A stretch of DNA of 64,000 nucleotides from an uncultured Pelagibacteraceae bacterium (GTDB taxonomy: Bacteria > Pseudomonadota > Alphaproteobacteria > Pelagibacterales > Pelagibacteraceae), in NCBI GenBank assembly GCA_902622825.1, contig CACNRH010000002.1, forward strand, positions 1 to 64,000, in the 5' to 3' direction. Positions 9,536-23,210 of the stretch are shown piece by piece; positions within the stretch are counted from its first letter, which is position 1, and the number at the start of each line of letters is the position of its first letter. Below the pieces are notes generated by a model. That model did not search any database, had not been told where the DNA came from, and saw nothing but the letters and a program-made list of their open reading frames with translations. Position numbers and translations under genes: made by a program.

Positions 9536-12500
9536 AAAAATTTTAGTTGTTGGAGCCGGTCCAATCGTTATTGGCCAAGCATGTGAATTTGATTACTCTG
9601 GTACACAAGCTTGCAAGGCCTTAAAAGATGAGGGTTATAAGGTAATTTTAATTAATTCTAATCCAGCAACGATCATGACGGATCCAAACATAGCTGATAA
9701 AACTTATATCGAACCTATAACACTGGAAGTTCTTGAAAAAATTCTTATCAAAGAAAAACCTGATGCTATTTTACCAACAATGGGAGGACAAACTGCTTTG
9801 AATTTGGCAATGGAGGCAGAGAAAAAAGGGATACTAAAAAAATATAAAATTGAATTAATAGGTGCAAACTCAAAAGCAATTTCAAATGCTGAAGATAGGA
9901 AAAAGTTTAGAAAAAATATGCTTCAAATTGGTTTGGATTTACCAAAATCAAAAATAGTAAATAATTTTAATCAAGCTACAAAAGTTTTGAAACAAATTGG
10001 ATTGCCTGCAATTATAAGACCAGCATTTACTTTAGGTGGCCTTGGAGGTGGAATAGCTAAAAACAAAAAAGAATTTTTCAAAATAGTTAAAAACGGTCTG
10101 AATGAGTCACCCGTAAGTCAGATTTTGGTTGAAGAATGTTTAGAGGGTTGGAAAGAGTTTGAAATGGAAGTGGTTCGGGACAAAAAAGACAATTGTATAA
10201 TAATTTGCTCAATCGAAAATTTAGATCCGATGGGAATTCACACAGGAGACTCTGTCACCATAGCTCCTGCACTAACATTGACTGATAAAGAATATCAAGT
10301 AATGAGAAACGCATCGATAGCTTGTTTAAGAAAAATTGGCGTAGAAACTGGGGGGTCAAATGTTCAATTTGCCATTAACCCTAAAAATGGAAGAATGGTA
10401 ATTATTGAAATGAACCCAAGAGTTTCGAGATCTTCAGCTTTGGCATCAAAAGCTACTGGTTTTCCTATTGCAAAAGTGGCTGCAAAATTAGCAATTGGAT
10501 ATACTCTTGATGAATTAAAAAATGAGATAACAAAAGTTACCCCGGCCTCCTTTGAGCCAACGATTGATTATGTTGTAACTAAAATTCCTAGATTTACTTT
10601 TGAAAAATTTTCAGATTCAGCTGCGATTTTAGGCACTTCTATGAAATCAGTTGGTGAAGCAATGGCTATAGGAAGGAATTTTAAAGAGTCGTTACAAAAA
10701 GCTTTGGTATCTCTTGAAACAGGTTTTTCAGGCTTGGATCAAATATTTAACTTAAATGTTAATCAGATTGAAAAGAAACTTAAAGAGAATATCCCTAATA
10801 AAATTTTACTAGTTGGAGAAGCGTTTAGAAAAAAAATTAATTTAACTAAAATACACAAGCTTTCGAAAATTGATCCTTGGTTTTTAAATCAGATAAAAGA
10901 AATTATTGAAACTGAAGAAAAAATTAAGAAAAACGGTTTACCTAGAACTTTCAATGAATTAAATTATATAAAATCTATCGGTTTTTCAGATAAAAAACTA
11001 TCGAAACTCACAGGTACTTCTGAGAAATTGATTAGGAAGAGAAGAATTGATTTAAAAGTTTTACCCGTTTACAAAAAAGTAGATACTTGTGCTGCCGAGT
11101 TTAAATCCTTTACTCCCTATATGTACTCAACCTATCAAAGAAATTTTTCTCTAAAATCTGAATGTGAAGCTAATCCCTCAGGTAGAAAAAAAATTATTAT
11201 TCTTGGAGGAGGACCAAATAGGATAGGTCAAGGTATAGAGTTTGACTACTGTTGTTGTCAGGCCAGTTTTGCTCTTAAAGAGGCTAAATATGAGACTATA
11301 ATGGTAAATTGCAATCCAGAGACAGTTTCAACAGATTACGATACAAGTGATAGATTATATTTCGAGCCTTTAATCGATGAATATGTTTTTAATATTATAA
11401 ATAGGGAAAAATCTAAGGGTGTTTTAAAAGGAGTTATCACTCAATTCGGTGGACAAACTCCAATTAAACTAGCAAAATTTTTACACGATAATAAAATTCC
11501 AATATTAGGAACTCAGTATTCATCAATTGACCTTGCGGAAGATAGGGATAGATTTAGAAGTCTTTTGAACAGATTAAATTTAAAACAAGCTGAGAGCGGC
11601 ATCGCAAAAACATTTCCTCAAGCTATTAAAATCGCAGAGAAGATTGGTTTACCTTTAATGGTTAGACCGTCATATGTGTTAGGTGGAAGAGCCATGGAAA
11701 TAGTTTACGAAAGAAGACAGCTTAAAGACTTTGTAAAAGAAGCATTTAAGGTGGCAGAAAAAAATCCAATTCTTATTGATAAATTTATCGATAATGCAAT
11801 GGAAGTAGATGTCGATGCAATATCAGATGGTAAAAATGTTTTCGTAGCTGGTATTATGCAGCATATTGAAGAAGCCGGGATACATTCGGGTGACTCGGCG
11901 TGCAGTTTACCGCCTGTATCTATAAAACCTTTTTTATTAAAAGAAATAGAAAATCAAACCAGAAAATTGGCTTTGGCACTAAAAGTCAGAGGTTTTATGA
12001 ATGTGCAATATGCTATCAAAAATGACTCGATTTATGTTATAGAAGTTAATCCTAGAGCAAGTAGAACGGTCCCATTTGTCTCAAAGGCAAAAAATTTACC
12101 TTTAGCTAAGATAGCCTCAAGAGTTATGGCTGGAGAAAAAATATTTAAGTTTAATTTAAAAAGTAAAACAAAAAATATGTTTGCTGTGAAAGAGGCAGTC
12201 TTCCCGTTCAATAAATTTCCTAACAGCGATCTTCTGCTTGGACCTGAAATGAAATCTACAGGTGAAGTTATGGGTTTTGATAGAAATTTCGGTATGGCAT
12301 TTGCAAAAAGTCAGATTGCAGCCTCAAATTCATTACCTAAAAAAGGTTTGGCTTTTATATCTTTAAAAAATAGTCATAAAAAGGAGGGAGTTCTATTGGC
12401 CAAACAATTAATTAAATTAAATTTCAAACTTTGTGGCACTGAAGGAACTGCCGATTTCATAAATCAGCACGGTATTGAATGTAAAAAAATAAATAAAGTG

Positions 12501-12737
12501 AATCAAGGATCTCCACATATAGTAGATGTGCTTAATGCAAAAAAAATTGCTCTAGTGATTAATACTGGGGGCGGAAACAGTGAAAATCAGCTCAGTGATG
12601 CCGTAGCTTTAAGAAGGGCAACTTTAGCAAATAAAGTTCCTTATTGTACCAATATGTCAACTGCAAAAGTTTGTTTAGAAGGAATAAAGTCTTTAAAATT
12701 TAAAGCTATAAATGTTACTTCGCTGCAAGATATTTAA
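9513..12737 (+). CDS. carB: Carbamoyl-phosphate synthase large subunit
   Basis: A 1074-residue protein of normal length with two homologous ATP-grasp halves. The first begins [20 protein letters not shown] and the second [16 protein letters not shown]. Each phosphorylates one intermediate (bicarbonate, then carbamate), and the C-terminal MGS-like domain binds allosteric effectors. The coding region overlaps carA by 23 bp, so the two subunits are probably translationally coupled. The stop codon lies on a TTAA shared with the convergent 2OG-oxygenase gene. Confidence 0.97.
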   Translation: MPKRKDIKKILVVGAGPIVIGQACEFDYSGTQACKALKDEGYKVILINSNPATIMTDPNIADKTYIEPITLEVLEKILIKEKPDAILPTMGGQTALNLAMEAEKKGILKKYKIELIGANSKAISNAEDRKKFRKNMLQIGLDLPKSKIVNNFNQATKVLKQIGLPAIIRPAFTLGGLGGGIAKNKKEFFKIVKNGLNESPVSQILVEECLEGWKEFEMEVVRDKKDNCIIICSIENLDPMGIHTGDSVTIAPALTLTDKEYQVMRNASIACLRKIGVETGGSNVQFAINPKNGRMVIIEMNPRVSRSSALASKATGFPIAKVAAKLAIGYTLDELKNEITKVTPASFEPTIDYVVTKIPRFTFEKFSDSAAILGTSMKSVGEAMAIGRNFKESLQKALVSLETGFSGLDQIFNLNVNQIEKKLKENIPNKILLVGEAFRKKINLTKIHKLSKIDPWFLNQIKEIIETEEKIKKNGLPRTFNELNYIKSIGFSDKKLSKLTGTSEKLIRKRRIDLKVLPVYKKVDTCAAEFKSFTPYMYSTYQRNFSLKSECEANPSGRKKIIILGGGPNRIGQGIEFDYCCCQASFALKEAKYETIMVNCNPETVSTDYDTSDRLYFEPLIDEYVFNIINREKSKGVLKGVITQFGGQTPIKLAKFLHDNKIPILGTQYSSIDLAEDRDRFRSLLNRLNLKQAESGIAKTFPQAIKIAEKIGLPLMVRPSYVLGGRAMEIVYERRQLKDFVKEAFKVAEKNPILIDKFIDNAMEVDVDAISDGKNVFVAGIMQHIEEAGIHSGDSACSLPPVSIKPFLLKEIENQTRKLALALKVRGFMNVQYAIKNDSIYVIEVNPRASRTVPFVSKAKNLPLAKIASRVMAGEKIFKFNLKSKTKNMFAVKEAVFPFNKFPNSDLLLGPEMKSTGEVMGFDRNFGMAFAKSQIAASNSLPKKGLAFISLKNSHKKEGVLLAKQLIKLNFKLCGTEGTADFINQHGIECKKINKVNQGSPHIVDVLNAKKIALVINTGGGNSENQLSDAVALRRATLANKVPYCTNMSTAKVCLEGIKSLKFKAINVTSLQDI

Positions 12738-13399
12738 TTGTTAACTTTCCAATCAGTCTCGAAAGTTACATAATTAATTTGAATACATCTTCTCTCTTTT
12801 TTAATCTCTTTTTTTTCCATACCATGCCATGTGTTGGGTCCGCTAGTGAAGAAGTATCCATAATTGTGTTTGTAAGGAACTGTTTTTACCTTTTTTAATT
12901 TTTTGTCATAAAAATCTGTTCCTAAGTTTTCTGATTCATTATGTAAATTTACAAATACAATTGATGACATTAATTTTTCCTCAATATCACAATGAGGTTT
13001 TAACCAAAAACCTTCTCTATCACAAATTACTTCAAGTCTAACAAAGGAGTTGCTTAAGTCCTTTCCTATCATTGATCCTATTTTTTTATAAACCTCTGGT
13101 GATCTTAATTCGTCAATAAATTTAGTTAAATTTGGAAATTGATCAGAGTTTTTTTTAGTAACGTAACATCTTAGTTTTTTAGCTTTACCACCATCTTTAA
13201 TTCCTGCACGGAAGTTTCCCTCGCCTCCGTCCAAAGCCCTGGTGCCATCATAATTAAGATTTTCTTTCCTTGGATCAGCAATTTCAGCATTACAAATCTC
13301 ATTAATAGCGTTTTGAGTTAATGGCTGATTAATTTCAAAATGTTTAAAAGGGTCTTCAAATAATTTTGTTCTAGTTTCTAATGATTTAAATAATTCCAT
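12734..13399 (-). CDS. 2OG-Fe(II) oxygenase-like protein
   Basis: A 221-residue soluble protein. KPHCDIEEK gives a His-x-Asp metal pair, NTWHGMEK the distal His, and ERRCIQINY the Arg expected to bind 2-oxoglutarate. The order and spacing match the 2OG-Fe(II) dioxygenase superfamily, most like prolyl-hydroxylase-type or uncharacterised marine proteins. The 5' end overlaps the upstream ELM1-like gene by 14 bp, so the two are probably co-expressed. Substrate is unknown. Confidence 0.65.
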   Translation of the reverse strand: MELFKSLETRTKLFEDPFKHFEINQPLTQNAINEICNAEIADPRKENLNYDGTRALDGGEGNFRAGIKDGGKAKKLRCYVTKKNSDQFPNLTKFIDELRSPEVYKKIGSMIGKDLSNSFVRLEVICDREGFWLKPHCDIEEKLMSSIVFVNLHNESENLGTDFYDKKLKKVKTVPYKHNYGYFFTSGPNTWHGMEKKEIKKERRCIQINYVTFETDWKVNN

Positions 13400-14336
13400 T
13401 TTTTTTTATTCTTTCATTTATAATAGGTGATATTCTATTCACCTCATCTAATTTATCATAAGACCACAAATCAATTTTATCTGTCAAATCTTTTATAATA
13501 TTTAATTGTTTAAATTGGGAAAAAAATTTTTGAAATCTTAAATTATTTTTATTTGTATTCATTTGAGCAACATATATTGGTTTTCCAGTAATAGCAGCCT
13601 CAGATATCATGGACGTAGAGTCGCAAGTCACAACGATATAATTTGAAATAGACAGAGCAGATAAATACGCCTTTTTGTCGACCTCTTTTATAACCATGTG
13701 GTCATGTCCAAAGGAATTAAAAGCTTTTTTTATGATATCGAAGGGTGTTCTGTATGATGGTATGATAACTAATTTATATTTATCTCTAGTAAAAATAGTT
13801 TTTATTCGATTGAATAAAAAAGTAATTTCTTTATCTGAGAAAGAATAATATTTATTTGGCCCGCCAAGAATAAATGCAACTATTTTCTTATCCTCTTTTT
13901 CAATTTTTAAATAGTTTTTTTCTTTTAATATTTCTTTATCTGTAAGATAATGTATTGCTCCAGTAGTTTTGATAACATTTTTTCCCTCTAAACCATCATG
14001 TTCAGGACATATGATTAAATCGAATTTGTCTGTTGAAACTTTTGGATCCTGAATGTGAATAGTAAAGATCTTATCTTTATATTTTTTCTTTAAAGCTATT
14101 GATGGTATAACGCTTTTTCTCCCACATGAAATGACTACTTTCGAATCAAAAATAAAATTAGTTTCAAGTACACTCAAAGTAGCTGGTGTTAAAAAAGGTG
14201 GTATAAACTCCCAAAATTTTTTCAATTTAATTTCTTGGTTTTTATAGTTTAAATTCAAAGCTTTTGCTAAGCCCTCTACTTGGCTGATCATACCATGCAT
14301 ACCTTGCGTTAAAAGGAGTGCTTTTAATTTTGACAT
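13386..14336 (-). CDS. ELM1/DUF1022 family GT-B-like protein
   Basis: A 316-residue protein matching the family of plant mitochondrial fission protein ELM1, widespread in alphaproteobacteria. Visible signatures are the N-terminal LLLTQGMHGMISQVEGLAKAL and FTIHIQDPKVSTDKFDLIICPEHD, with a GT-B-like C-terminal half (VVTCDSTSMISEAAITGKP). Bacterial members are probably glycosyltransferase-like but biochemically unassigned. It forms an overlapping pair with the 2OG oxygenase and is divergent from trxB (24 bp between start codons). Confidence 0.75.
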   Translation of the reverse strand: MSKLKALLLTQGMHGMISQVEGLAKALNLNYKNQEIKLKKFWEFIPPFLTPATLSVLETNFIFDSKVVISCGRKSVIPSIALKKKYKDKIFTIHIQDPKVSTDKFDLIICPEHDGLEGKNVIKTTGAIHYLTDKEILKEKNYLKIEKEDKKIVAFILGGPNKYYSFSDKEITFLFNRIKTIFTRDKYKLVIIPSYRTPFDIIKKAFNSFGHDHMVIKEVDKKAYLSALSISNYIVVTCDSTSMISEAAITGKPIYVAQMNTNKNNLRFQKFFSQFKQLNIIKDLTDKIDLWSYDKLDEVNRISPIINERIKKNGII

Positions 14337-14360
14337 TTGTTACTATATACCTTCATTAGA

Positions 14361-15308
14361 ATGAATAATAAATCAAGTAAACATACAAAAGTGTTAATTC
14401 TTGGGTCAGGACCTGCCGGATATACGGCAGCAATTTATGCTGCTAGAGCGCTATTAAAGCCTATATTGGTTTTTGGCTCTGAGCCGGGCGGTCAATTAAC
14501 AACAACAACTGATGTTGAGAACTTTCCAGGTTTTTCAAAAGTTATACAAGGTCCATGGTTAATGGAAGAAATGAAAGGTCAAGCTAAGGCTGTTGGCACT
14601 GAAATGATACAAGATCATATTAGTAAAGTTGACTTATCCAATAGGCCATTCACTGCACACGGCGATAGCGGTCAAATTTACACTGCTGATAGCGTTATAA
14701 TTTCAACTGGTGCTCAAGCTAGATGGTTAAATTTAGACTCTGAAAAAAAATTTAGAGGCTTTGGCGTATCTGCTTGTGCTACATGTGATGGATTTTTTTT
14801 CAAAGACAAAGAGGTCGCTGTGGTTGGCGGGGGTAACGCTGCTGTTGAAGAGGCAATGTTCTTAACAAAATTTGCATCTAAAGTAAAATTAATACATAGG
14901 CGAGACTCTTTGAGGGCAGAGAAAATGCTACAAGAAAAACTCAAGGCGAATAAAAAAGTTGAAATAATATGGGATAGTGTTGTCCATGAGGTTTTGGGAT
15001 CAGTGGAGCCAAAGGGAGTTAACGGATTAAAAATAAAAAATGTTAAGGACAATAAAATTTCTGAACTAAAGTTAGATGGACTTTTCGTTGCAATAGGACA
15101 CGATCCTGCAACATCATTGTTCAAAAATCAATTAAAGATGGATAAAGAAGGATATTTAATAACAAAACCTGACTCCACAGAAACGAACATTCCAGGCGTT
15201 TTTGCAGCTGGAGACGTTAAAGATAAAATTTTTAGACAGGCAGTAACTGCTGCCGGTATGGGATGTATGGCGGCATTGGAAGCTGAAAAACATTTATCGC
15301 ATAAGTAA
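14361..15308 (+). CDS. trxB: Thioredoxin-disulfide reductase
   Basis: A 315-residue FAD/NADPH enzyme that reduces thioredoxin. The FAD-binding motif is LILGSGPAGYTAAIYAARA, the NADPH-binding motif VVGGGNAAVEEAMFL, and the redox-active disulfide is Cys139-Ala-Thr-Cys142 in SACATCDG. The final FAD motif GVFAAGDVKDKIFRQA is intact. ATG 14361 is chosen over an upstream TTG at 14337 because it gives the usual N terminus. Confidence 0.96.
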   Translation: MNNKSSKHTKVLILGSGPAGYTAAIYAARALLKPILVFGSEPGGQLTTTTDVENFPGFSKVIQGPWLMEEMKGQAKAVGTEMIQDHISKVDLSNRPFTAHGDSGQIYTADSVIISTGAQARWLNLDSEKKFRGFGVSACATCDGFFFKDKEVAVVGGGNAAVEEAMFLTKFASKVKLIHRRDSLRAEKMLQEKLKANKKVEIIWDSVVHEVLGSVEPKGVNGLKIKNVKDNKISELKLDGLFVAIGHDPATSLFKNQLKMDKEGYLITKPDSTETNIPGVFAAGDVKDKIFRQAVTAAGMGCMAALEAEKHLSHK

Positions 15309-15309
15309 A

Positions 15310-17450
<2,141 letters not shown>

Positions 17451-17485
17451 TTATAATATCTTATTTAAATTATTAATAACATAAA

Positions 17486-19657
17486 ATGAGTAATTCGTAC
17501 CAAGAAAAATTTAATGAACTGGAGAGTGGATCCACAGCAATCAAGAAAAAACTTGAGGGTGGTATTAAATTTAAAATTAAAAGTGATTTTCAACCCAGCG
17601 GTGATCAACCTGGAGCAATAAAAAAAATAATAAAAAATTTAAAGGGAGAAAAGCAAGAACAAGTTTTATTGGGAGTTACTGGTTCAGGCAAAACTTTCAC
17701 AATGGCTAAAGTAATCGAGAGTGTAAATAGACCTGCTCTGGTTTTAGCTCCAAATAAAACTTTAGCAGCTCAACTTTACGGAGAAATGAAAAGTTTTTTC
17801 CCAAACAACGCAGTGGAATATTTTGTCTCTTACTATGATTATTATACGCCTGAGGCGTATGTGCCTAGATCAGATACTTATATTGAAAAAGAGGCATCTA
17901 TTAATGAACAAATTGATAGAATGAGACACTCAGCAACTCGTTCTTTGTTAGAAAGAGACGATGTAATCATTGTTGCAAGTGTTTCTTGCATTTACGGTTT
18001 AGGTTCAGTTGAGGCATACTCTAAAATGACTATTACTCTTAAAAAAAATTATGAGTACGACAGAGATCAATTAATAAGAGCCTTTATCAATTTACAATAT
18101 AAAAGAAATGATCAAAATTTTTTTAGAGGGACTTTTAGAGTTAGAGGAGAAAATTTAGAAATTTTTCCATCTCATCTTGAAGATAGAGCATGGAGATTAA
18201 GTTTAAATTTCAATAAATTAGAAAAAATTGAAGAGTTTGATCCTTTAACAGGTGATAAAACAAATGATTACTCAATAATCAAAATATACGCTAATAGTCA
18301 TTACATCACTCCTAAACCAACTATCGACCAAGCGATCAAAGAAATTAAAAGTGAACTAGAGGTAACTTTAAAAAAACACGAAGAGAATAACAAATTACTT
18401 GAAGCACAAAGATTGAGGGAAAGAACGAAGTTTGACTTAGAAATGATTGAGGCTACAGGTACGTGCGCAGGTATTGAAAACTATTCAAGGTTTTTATCTG
18501 GTAGAAAGGCCGGAGAGCCACCGCCAACTTTGTTCGAATATTTTCCTGATAATACAATTATATTTGTCGATGAAAGTCACGTTACTGTTCCTCAGTTAAA
18601 TGGGATGTATAAAGGAGACCGTACAAGAAAAAGTACTTTGGCTGAATACGGCTTTAGGTTGCCATCTTGTATGGATAATAGACCTTTAAAATTTGAGGAA
18701 TGGGATTTAATGAGAACACAAACTGTTTTTGTTTCTGCTACTCCTGGTCCATGGGAGCTTAAGCAAACAAAAAATGAATATATAGATCAAATCATCAGGC
18801 CAACAGGTCTGATAGATCCACCTGTTGAAATTAGACCAGCTAAAACGCAAGTTGATGATTTAATGCATGAAGCCAAAGAAATTGTAAAAAAAGGGTACAG
18901 AATACTTGCAACCACACTAACAAAAAAAATGGCAGAAGACTTAACAGAATACCTTCACGAGAATGGTCTTAAAGTAAGATACATGCACTCAGATATAGAC
19001 ACTCTTGAAAGGATAGAAATTATAAGGGATTTAAGAATGGGAGTATTTGACATTCTTGTTGGAATAAATTTATTAAGAGAAGGACTGGATATACCTGAAT
19101 GCGCTCTTGTAGCAATACTAGATGCTGACAAAGAAGGGTTCTTAAGATCTGAAACATCTTTAATACAAACAATTGGACGAGCTGCCCGTAATGTTGATGG
19201 CAAGGTAATTTTATATGCAGATAAGATTACCAAAAGTATTGATAAAGCTATAAAGGAAACTGACAGAAGAAGAAATAAGCAGCTTGAATATAACAAAAAA
19301 AATGGAATAACCGCTGAGTCGGTTAAAAAGGAAATAAGCGATATATTAGAGTCGGTTTACGAGAAAGATTACGTAAAAATTAGTGAGGGTTCCAATGTAG
19401 GGGGGAATTTAAAGAAACATCTGAAAGCTTTAAATAGAAAAATGAAAGAGGCCGCGTCTAATTTAGAATTCGAAGAAGCTGCAAAAATAAGGGATGAAAT
19501 GAGAAAACTTGAAGCGAGTGAACTCGAAATAACTTTGAATCCAAAAATAACTCAATATAATTTAAAAAGTAAGGTTTATCCTAAGGGAAGATCAACTATG
19601 GGTATGCCTGGCACAAAGCCGAGAAAAGCGATTAAAAAATGGAAGCCAAAAAAATAA
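17486..19657 (+). CDS. uvrB: Excinuclease ABC subunit B
   Basis: A 723-residue nucleotide excision repair helicase-like protein. Motif I is [14 protein letters not shown], the beta-hairpin region [12 protein letters not shown] is conserved, the DEAD-like motif is VDESHVTV, and helicase motif VI is [15 protein letters not shown] UvrC-binding UVR motif lies near the C terminus ([17 protein letters not shown]), followed by a basic tail. UvrC is encoded 1.1 kb downstream. The 3' end overlaps the next gene by 19 bp. Confidence 0.97.
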   Translation: MSNSYQEKFNELESGSTAIKKKLEGGIKFKIKSDFQPSGDQPGAIKKIIKNLKGEKQEQVLLGVTGSGKTFTMAKVIESVNRPALVLAPNKTLAAQLYGEMKSFFPNNAVEYFVSYYDYYTPEAYVPRSDTYIEKEASINEQIDRMRHSATRSLLERDDVIIVASVSCIYGLGSVEAYSKMTITLKKNYEYDRDQLIRAFINLQYKRNDQNFFRGTFRVRGENLEIFPSHLEDRAWRLSLNFNKLEKIEEFDPLTGDKTNDYSIIKIYANSHYITPKPTIDQAIKEIKSELEVTLKKHEENNKLLEAQRLRERTKFDLEMIEATGTCAGIENYSRFLSGRKAGEPPPTLFEYFPDNTIIFVDESHVTVPQLNGMYKGDRTRKSTLAEYGFRLPSCMDNRPLKFEEWDLMRTQTVFVSATPGPWELKQTKNEYIDQIIRPTGLIDPPVEIRPAKTQVDDLMHEAKEIVKKGYRILATTLTKKMAEDLTEYLHENGLKVRYMHSDIDTLERIEIIRDLRMGVFDILVGINLLREGLDIPECALVAILDADKEGFLRSETSLIQTIGRAARNVDGKVILYADKITKSIDKAIKETDRRRNKQLEYNKKNGITAESVKKEISDILESVYEKDYVKISEGSNVGGNLKKHLKALNRKMKEAASNLEFEEAAKIRDEMRKLEASELEITLNPKITQYNLKSKVYPKGRSTMGMPGTKPRKAIKKWKPKK

Positions 19658-20394
19658 TTATTACAGGTGGAGCTACTCGTATAGGTGCTGCAATTGCAAA
19701 AAGTATAGTTGGTTTTAACACTAAAATATCTATTCATTTCAATAGATCTAAAAATAGCGCTTCAAAATTAAAAAAAGAACTGGAAGACCTTGGTGCTGAA
19801 GTACATCTGCTTAAATCAGATCTTGGCAATTTCAAACAAACACAAAATTTAATTAAAAACGCTTATAAAAAAATGAAAGGGTTAGACTGTTTGATAAATA
19901 ATGCTTCAATTTTTGAAAACGACAATTTAGATAATTTCTCAGATAATTCATTTCAGAAGCATTTAAATGTAAATTTAAAGGCTCCAGCTATATTAACTCA
20001 AAATTTTAAAAAAATGGTTAAAAACAAAAACGGGTGTATTATAAATATCATTGATCAGAGAGTTGAAAAACTAACCCCATTTTTTTTCTCCTACACTTTA
20101 AGTAAATCCTCATTAGTAACTCTAACAAAAACATCGGCCATGAAATTGGCTCCTAATATAAGAGTTAATGGTATATCACCCGGGCCTACCTTGAAAAATA
20201 AAAGACAATCTGAGAAACATTTTAAAAAACAATGGAAATCTGTACTGTTAAAAAAAAAGGTAGATTTAGAGGATATATGCAAAGGTGTAAAATTTCTTAT
20301 CGAAAATCAGAGTATAACTGGAGAAATAATAAATATTGATAGCGGGCAAAGACTTGCGTGGCAGACACCTGATATAATAAATACAAAAGAATGA
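19639..20394 (+). CDS. SDR oxidoreductase, pteridine reductase-like
   Basis: A 251-residue short-chain dehydrogenase. The nucleotide-binding loop reads TGGATRIG, a TGxxxRxG form with Arg where most SDRs have Gly; this is the hallmark of pteridine/dihydromonapterin reductases (PTR1, FolM). The NNAS motif and catalytic SYTLSK (Tyr-x-x-x-Lys) are present. It is followed with a 4-bp overlap by folB, which strengthens a folate or pterin role such as FolM. It overlaps uvrB by 19 bp. The specific reaction is inference. Confidence 0.75.
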   Translation: MEAKKIIITGGATRIGAAIAKSIVGFNTKISIHFNRSKNSASKLKKELEDLGAEVHLLKSDLGNFKQTQNLIKNAYKKMKGLDCLINNASIFENDNLDNFSDNSFQKHLNVNLKAPAILTQNFKKMVKNKNGCIINIIDQRVEKLTPFFFSYTLSKSSLVTLTKTSAMKLAPNIRVNGISPGPTLKNKRQSEKHFKKQWKSVLLKKKVDLEDICKGVKFLIENQSITGEIINIDSGQRLAWQTPDIINTKE

Positions 20395-20786
20395 AAATAA
20401 TCAAATTTAAAAAAAAAGAAAAATTTAAATACAGAAGGAAAGTAATTATTAAAGATTTAATTTTAAATATTTCTGTGGGTATACATGTTTTTGAAAAGAA
20501 GAAAAAACAAAGGGTAAAATTTAATATTGAAATTATAACTAATTCCCTTGTATCTCCAAATAACAAAGATTTAAGTTCTATTCTAAATTATGAAGAAGTT
20601 GTTAATAGTATCGAAAAACTTGTCAATTTAAAACATTATGAATTATTGGAAGATTTGGCAGAAAATATTTTTGATATGATATTTAAAAATAAACTTGTTA
20701 AAAATATAAAACTTAGAATAGATAAAATTGATATAATTAAAAAGGCGAGCTCCGTCGGAATTGAGGTTCAAAAATCAAAAATATGA
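20391..20786 (+). CDS. folB: Dihydroneopterin aldolase
   Basis: A 131-residue protein of the FolB/FolX fold, cleaving dihydroneopterin to 6-hydroxymethyl-dihydropterin in folate synthesis. Visible features are the N-terminal strand [20 protein letters not shown], the NYEEVV segment, and [12 protein letters not shown] with the pterin-anchoring Glu. The N-terminal ~18 residues are unusually Lys-rich. It overlaps both neighbours by 4 bp (the pteridine reductase-like SDR and uvrC), so it sits inside a coupled operon. Divergent but full length. Confidence 0.85.
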   Translation: MKIIKFKKKEKFKYRRKVIIKDLILNISVGIHVFEKKKKQRVKFNIEIITNSLVSPNNKDLSSILNYEEVVNSIEKLVNLKHYELLEDLAENIFDMIFKNKLVKNIKLRIDKIDIIKKASSVGIEVQKSKI

Positions 20787-22621
20787 TTAATAGTTTGGAG
20801 CAAGGTAAAAAAATAATTAAAGATAAAATACCATTAATAACAAACAATCCTGGTGTTTATAAAATGATTAGTTCAAACGGAGAAATATTATATATCGGTA
20901 AAGCCAAGAATATTCCAAACAGACTTAAAAGTTATGTGACAGACTCAAACCTGCCAATAAGAACTGAGAGAATGCTATCTCTAACTCATAACCTTGAGAC
21001 TACAACAACAAGTAACGAAAGCGAGGCCTTGCTTCTAGAGGCTAATTTGATAAAAAAACATAAACCACGTTTTAATATTCTTTTGCGTGATGATAAATCT
21101 TTTCCTTATATTTATGTTGGTGAGAAAGATAAATGGCCTCAGCTTACGAAGCTGAGAGGTAAAAAGTCGAAGTCTGGATATTACTTTGGACCATTTGCGT
21201 CTGTAGGATCGGCGAACTGGACAATAAAGATTTTGCAGAAAATTTTTCTTTTAAGAGTTTGTGACGATACAGTTTTTAAAAATAGAGAAAGACCTTGTAT
21301 ACTGTATCAAATAAAAAGGTGTTCAGCTCCCTGCGTTGGACATATAAACGAAAAAGATTATAGAGCATCAGTTGCAGACGCTATAGATTTTATATCTGGA
21401 AAATCTAGGAGAATACAAAAAAATCTATCGAGAGAAATGGAAAAAGCGAGTAAAGATCTTGATTATGAAAAGGCTGCTATAGCCAGAGACAGAATAAAAG
21501 CTTTAACTCAAATACAAACTTCCCAAAAAATTAATCAGACTAATTTAACCGAAGCTGATGTTATCAGTATCTACAAGGAGACAGGAAAAACATGTGTGCA
21601 GGTATTTTTTTTTAGAGCAAAACAAAATTGGGGAAATCAAGCATTTTACCCAAAGCATGATCCCGACGATAACTTGGGAGATATTTTAAGTTCATTTATA
21701 ACCCAATTCTACGAAAACAAGTCTATTCCAAGATTAATAATAACTAATTGTGAAATTAAAGACAAAAAACTTATAGAAAAAACATTTTCACAAAAAGATA
21801 ATAAAGATATAATTATCAAACTTGCGAAGAATAAAAATGAGATAAATATTTCCAATCTTGCAGAAAAAAACGCCAGACAAGCTTTAAAGCAAAAGTTAAT
21901 TCAATCAGATACTAATAATAATCTGATCGATGAATTAGCATCTAAATTTAATCTTAATAACAGTATTGAGCTGATTGAGGTTTATGATAACAGCCATACA
22001 CAGGGGACTGACTCGGTAGGATCTTTAATTTGTTTTGGTAATGAGGGTTTTGTTAAAAAAAGATACAGAAAATTTAATATTAAAGATGAAAAGATAAAAA
22101 ATGATGACTATGGGATGATGAAAGAAGTACTATTCAGAAGATTTTCGAAAGCTATTAAAGAAAAATCTGGCTCTCTGACGCTTCCAGATCTAATAATTAT
22201 TGACGGTGGAAAAGGACAATACTCAGTTTCAAGAGAAGTTCTAAATGAATTAGGATTGCATGACCTACCGATCTTAGCGGTAGCTAAAGGAAAAAAAAGA
22301 AACGCAGGAGAAGAAAAAATTTATCATAAGGGTAAAGAATATGTTCTAAGTAGAAATAATCCTTTATTATTCTTCATACAAAGATTGAGGGATGAGGCAC
22401 ACAGATTTGCAATAAGTACGCATAGAGCAAAAAGAAAGAAAAATCTCAGCAGATCTTTACTTGACCAAATACAAGGTATTGGTAAACAAAGAAAAAGAGC
22501 TTTATTAAATCATTTTGGATCTGCCAGATCGGTCGAGTCAGCAAGTTTGGATGATCTTAGATCTGTTGAGGGAATCGAAGACAGTATTGCAAAAAAGATA
22601 TATAATTATTTTCACGAGTAA
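20783..22621 (+). CDS. uvrC: Excinuclease ABC subunit C
   Basis: A 612-residue nuclease that makes both incisions in nucleotide excision repair. The GIY-YIG domain is at the N terminus (GVYKMIS...ILYIGKAKN), a UVR motif for UvrB binding follows ([16 protein letters not shown]), the RNase H-like C-terminal nuclease contains [17 protein letters not shown] and [12 protein letters not shown], and the tandem helix-hairpin-helix ends the protein ([18 protein letters not shown]). Full length. The 5' end overlaps folB by 4 bp. Confidence 0.97.
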   Translation: MINSLEQGKKIIKDKIPLITNNPGVYKMISSNGEILYIGKAKNIPNRLKSYVTDSNLPIRTERMLSLTHNLETTTTSNESEALLLEANLIKKHKPRFNILLRDDKSFPYIYVGEKDKWPQLTKLRGKKSKSGYYFGPFASVGSANWTIKILQKIFLLRVCDDTVFKNRERPCILYQIKRCSAPCVGHINEKDYRASVADAIDFISGKSRRIQKNLSREMEKASKDLDYEKAAIARDRIKALTQIQTSQKINQTNLTEADVISIYKETGKTCVQVFFFRAKQNWGNQAFYPKHDPDDNLGDILSSFITQFYENKSIPRLIITNCEIKDKKLIEKTFSQKDNKDIIIKLAKNKNEINISNLAEKNARQALKQKLIQSDTNNNLIDELASKFNLNNSIELIEVYDNSHTQGTDSVGSLICFGNEGFVKKRYRKFNIKDEKIKNDDYGMMKEVLFRRFSKAIKEKSGSLTLPDLIIIDGGKGQYSVSREVLNELGLHDLPILAVAKGKKRNAGEEKIYHKGKEYVLSRNNPLLFFIQRLRDEAHRFAISTHRAKRKKNLSRSLLDQIQGIGKQRKRALLNHFGSARSVESASLDDLRSVEGIEDSIAKKIYNYFHE

Positions 22622-22625
22622 AACT

Positions 22626-23210
22626 ATGAATATTAAAATACCAAATATACTCACAATTGGAAGAATTATAATTGTTCCTATTTTTGTATTTACATTTTTT
22701 TTGCCGGGTTTTTTTGGAGATTTAATCCCCTTTTTTTTATTTGTAATTGCAAGCTTTACAGATTTTTTGGACGGTTTATTAGCTAGGCTCTATAAAGAAG
22801 AGTCAAAATTAGGGGAACTTTTAGACCCTATAGCTGATAAGATTTTAATAGCAGCAGCTTTAATATTGCTTGTTATGAATGGAACTATAAAAAATTACGA
22901 AGTTATTGCCGCTATAATTATTTTAACAAGAGAAATATTAATATCCGGTTTAAGAGAATTTTTAGCTAATGTGAGTGTAAAAATGCCTGTCTCTAGCCTT
23001 GCTAAAGTAAAAACATTTACTCAAATACTCGCGATTTCAATTTTATTAACTGGAGAAAGTGGAAATAAATTAATTAACTTCGAGGATTATAATGCACAAA
23101 CTATTGGCATAATACTATTGTGGTTCTCAGCTTTTTTAACTCTTTACACCGGATATGACTATCTAGTTAAAGGTATTGACCATGCTTTAAATGAAGACAG
23201 AGATAAATAA
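22626..23210 (+). CDS. pgsA: CDP-diacylglycerol-glycerol-3-phosphate 3-phosphatidyltransferase
   Basis: A 194-residue integral membrane enzyme of the CDP-alcohol phosphotransferase family, making phosphatidylglycerol phosphate. The full catalytic signature is visible: DFLDGLLAR, then GELLDPIADK (D-x2-DG-x2-AR-x8-G-x3-D-x3-D). N terminus MNIKIPNILTIGRI is typical. The start at 22626 lies 5 bp after the uvrC stop; uvrC followed by pgsA is a common proteobacterial order. Confidence 0.94.
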   Translation: MNIKIPNILTIGRIIIVPIFVFTFFLPGFFGDLIPFFLFVIASFTDFLDGLLARLYKEESKLGELLDPIADKILIAAALILLVMNGTIKNYEVIAAIIILTREILISGLREFLANVSVKMPVSSLAKVKTFTQILAISILLTGESGNKLINFEDYNAQTIGIILLWFSAFLTLYTGYDYLVKGIDHALNEDRDK

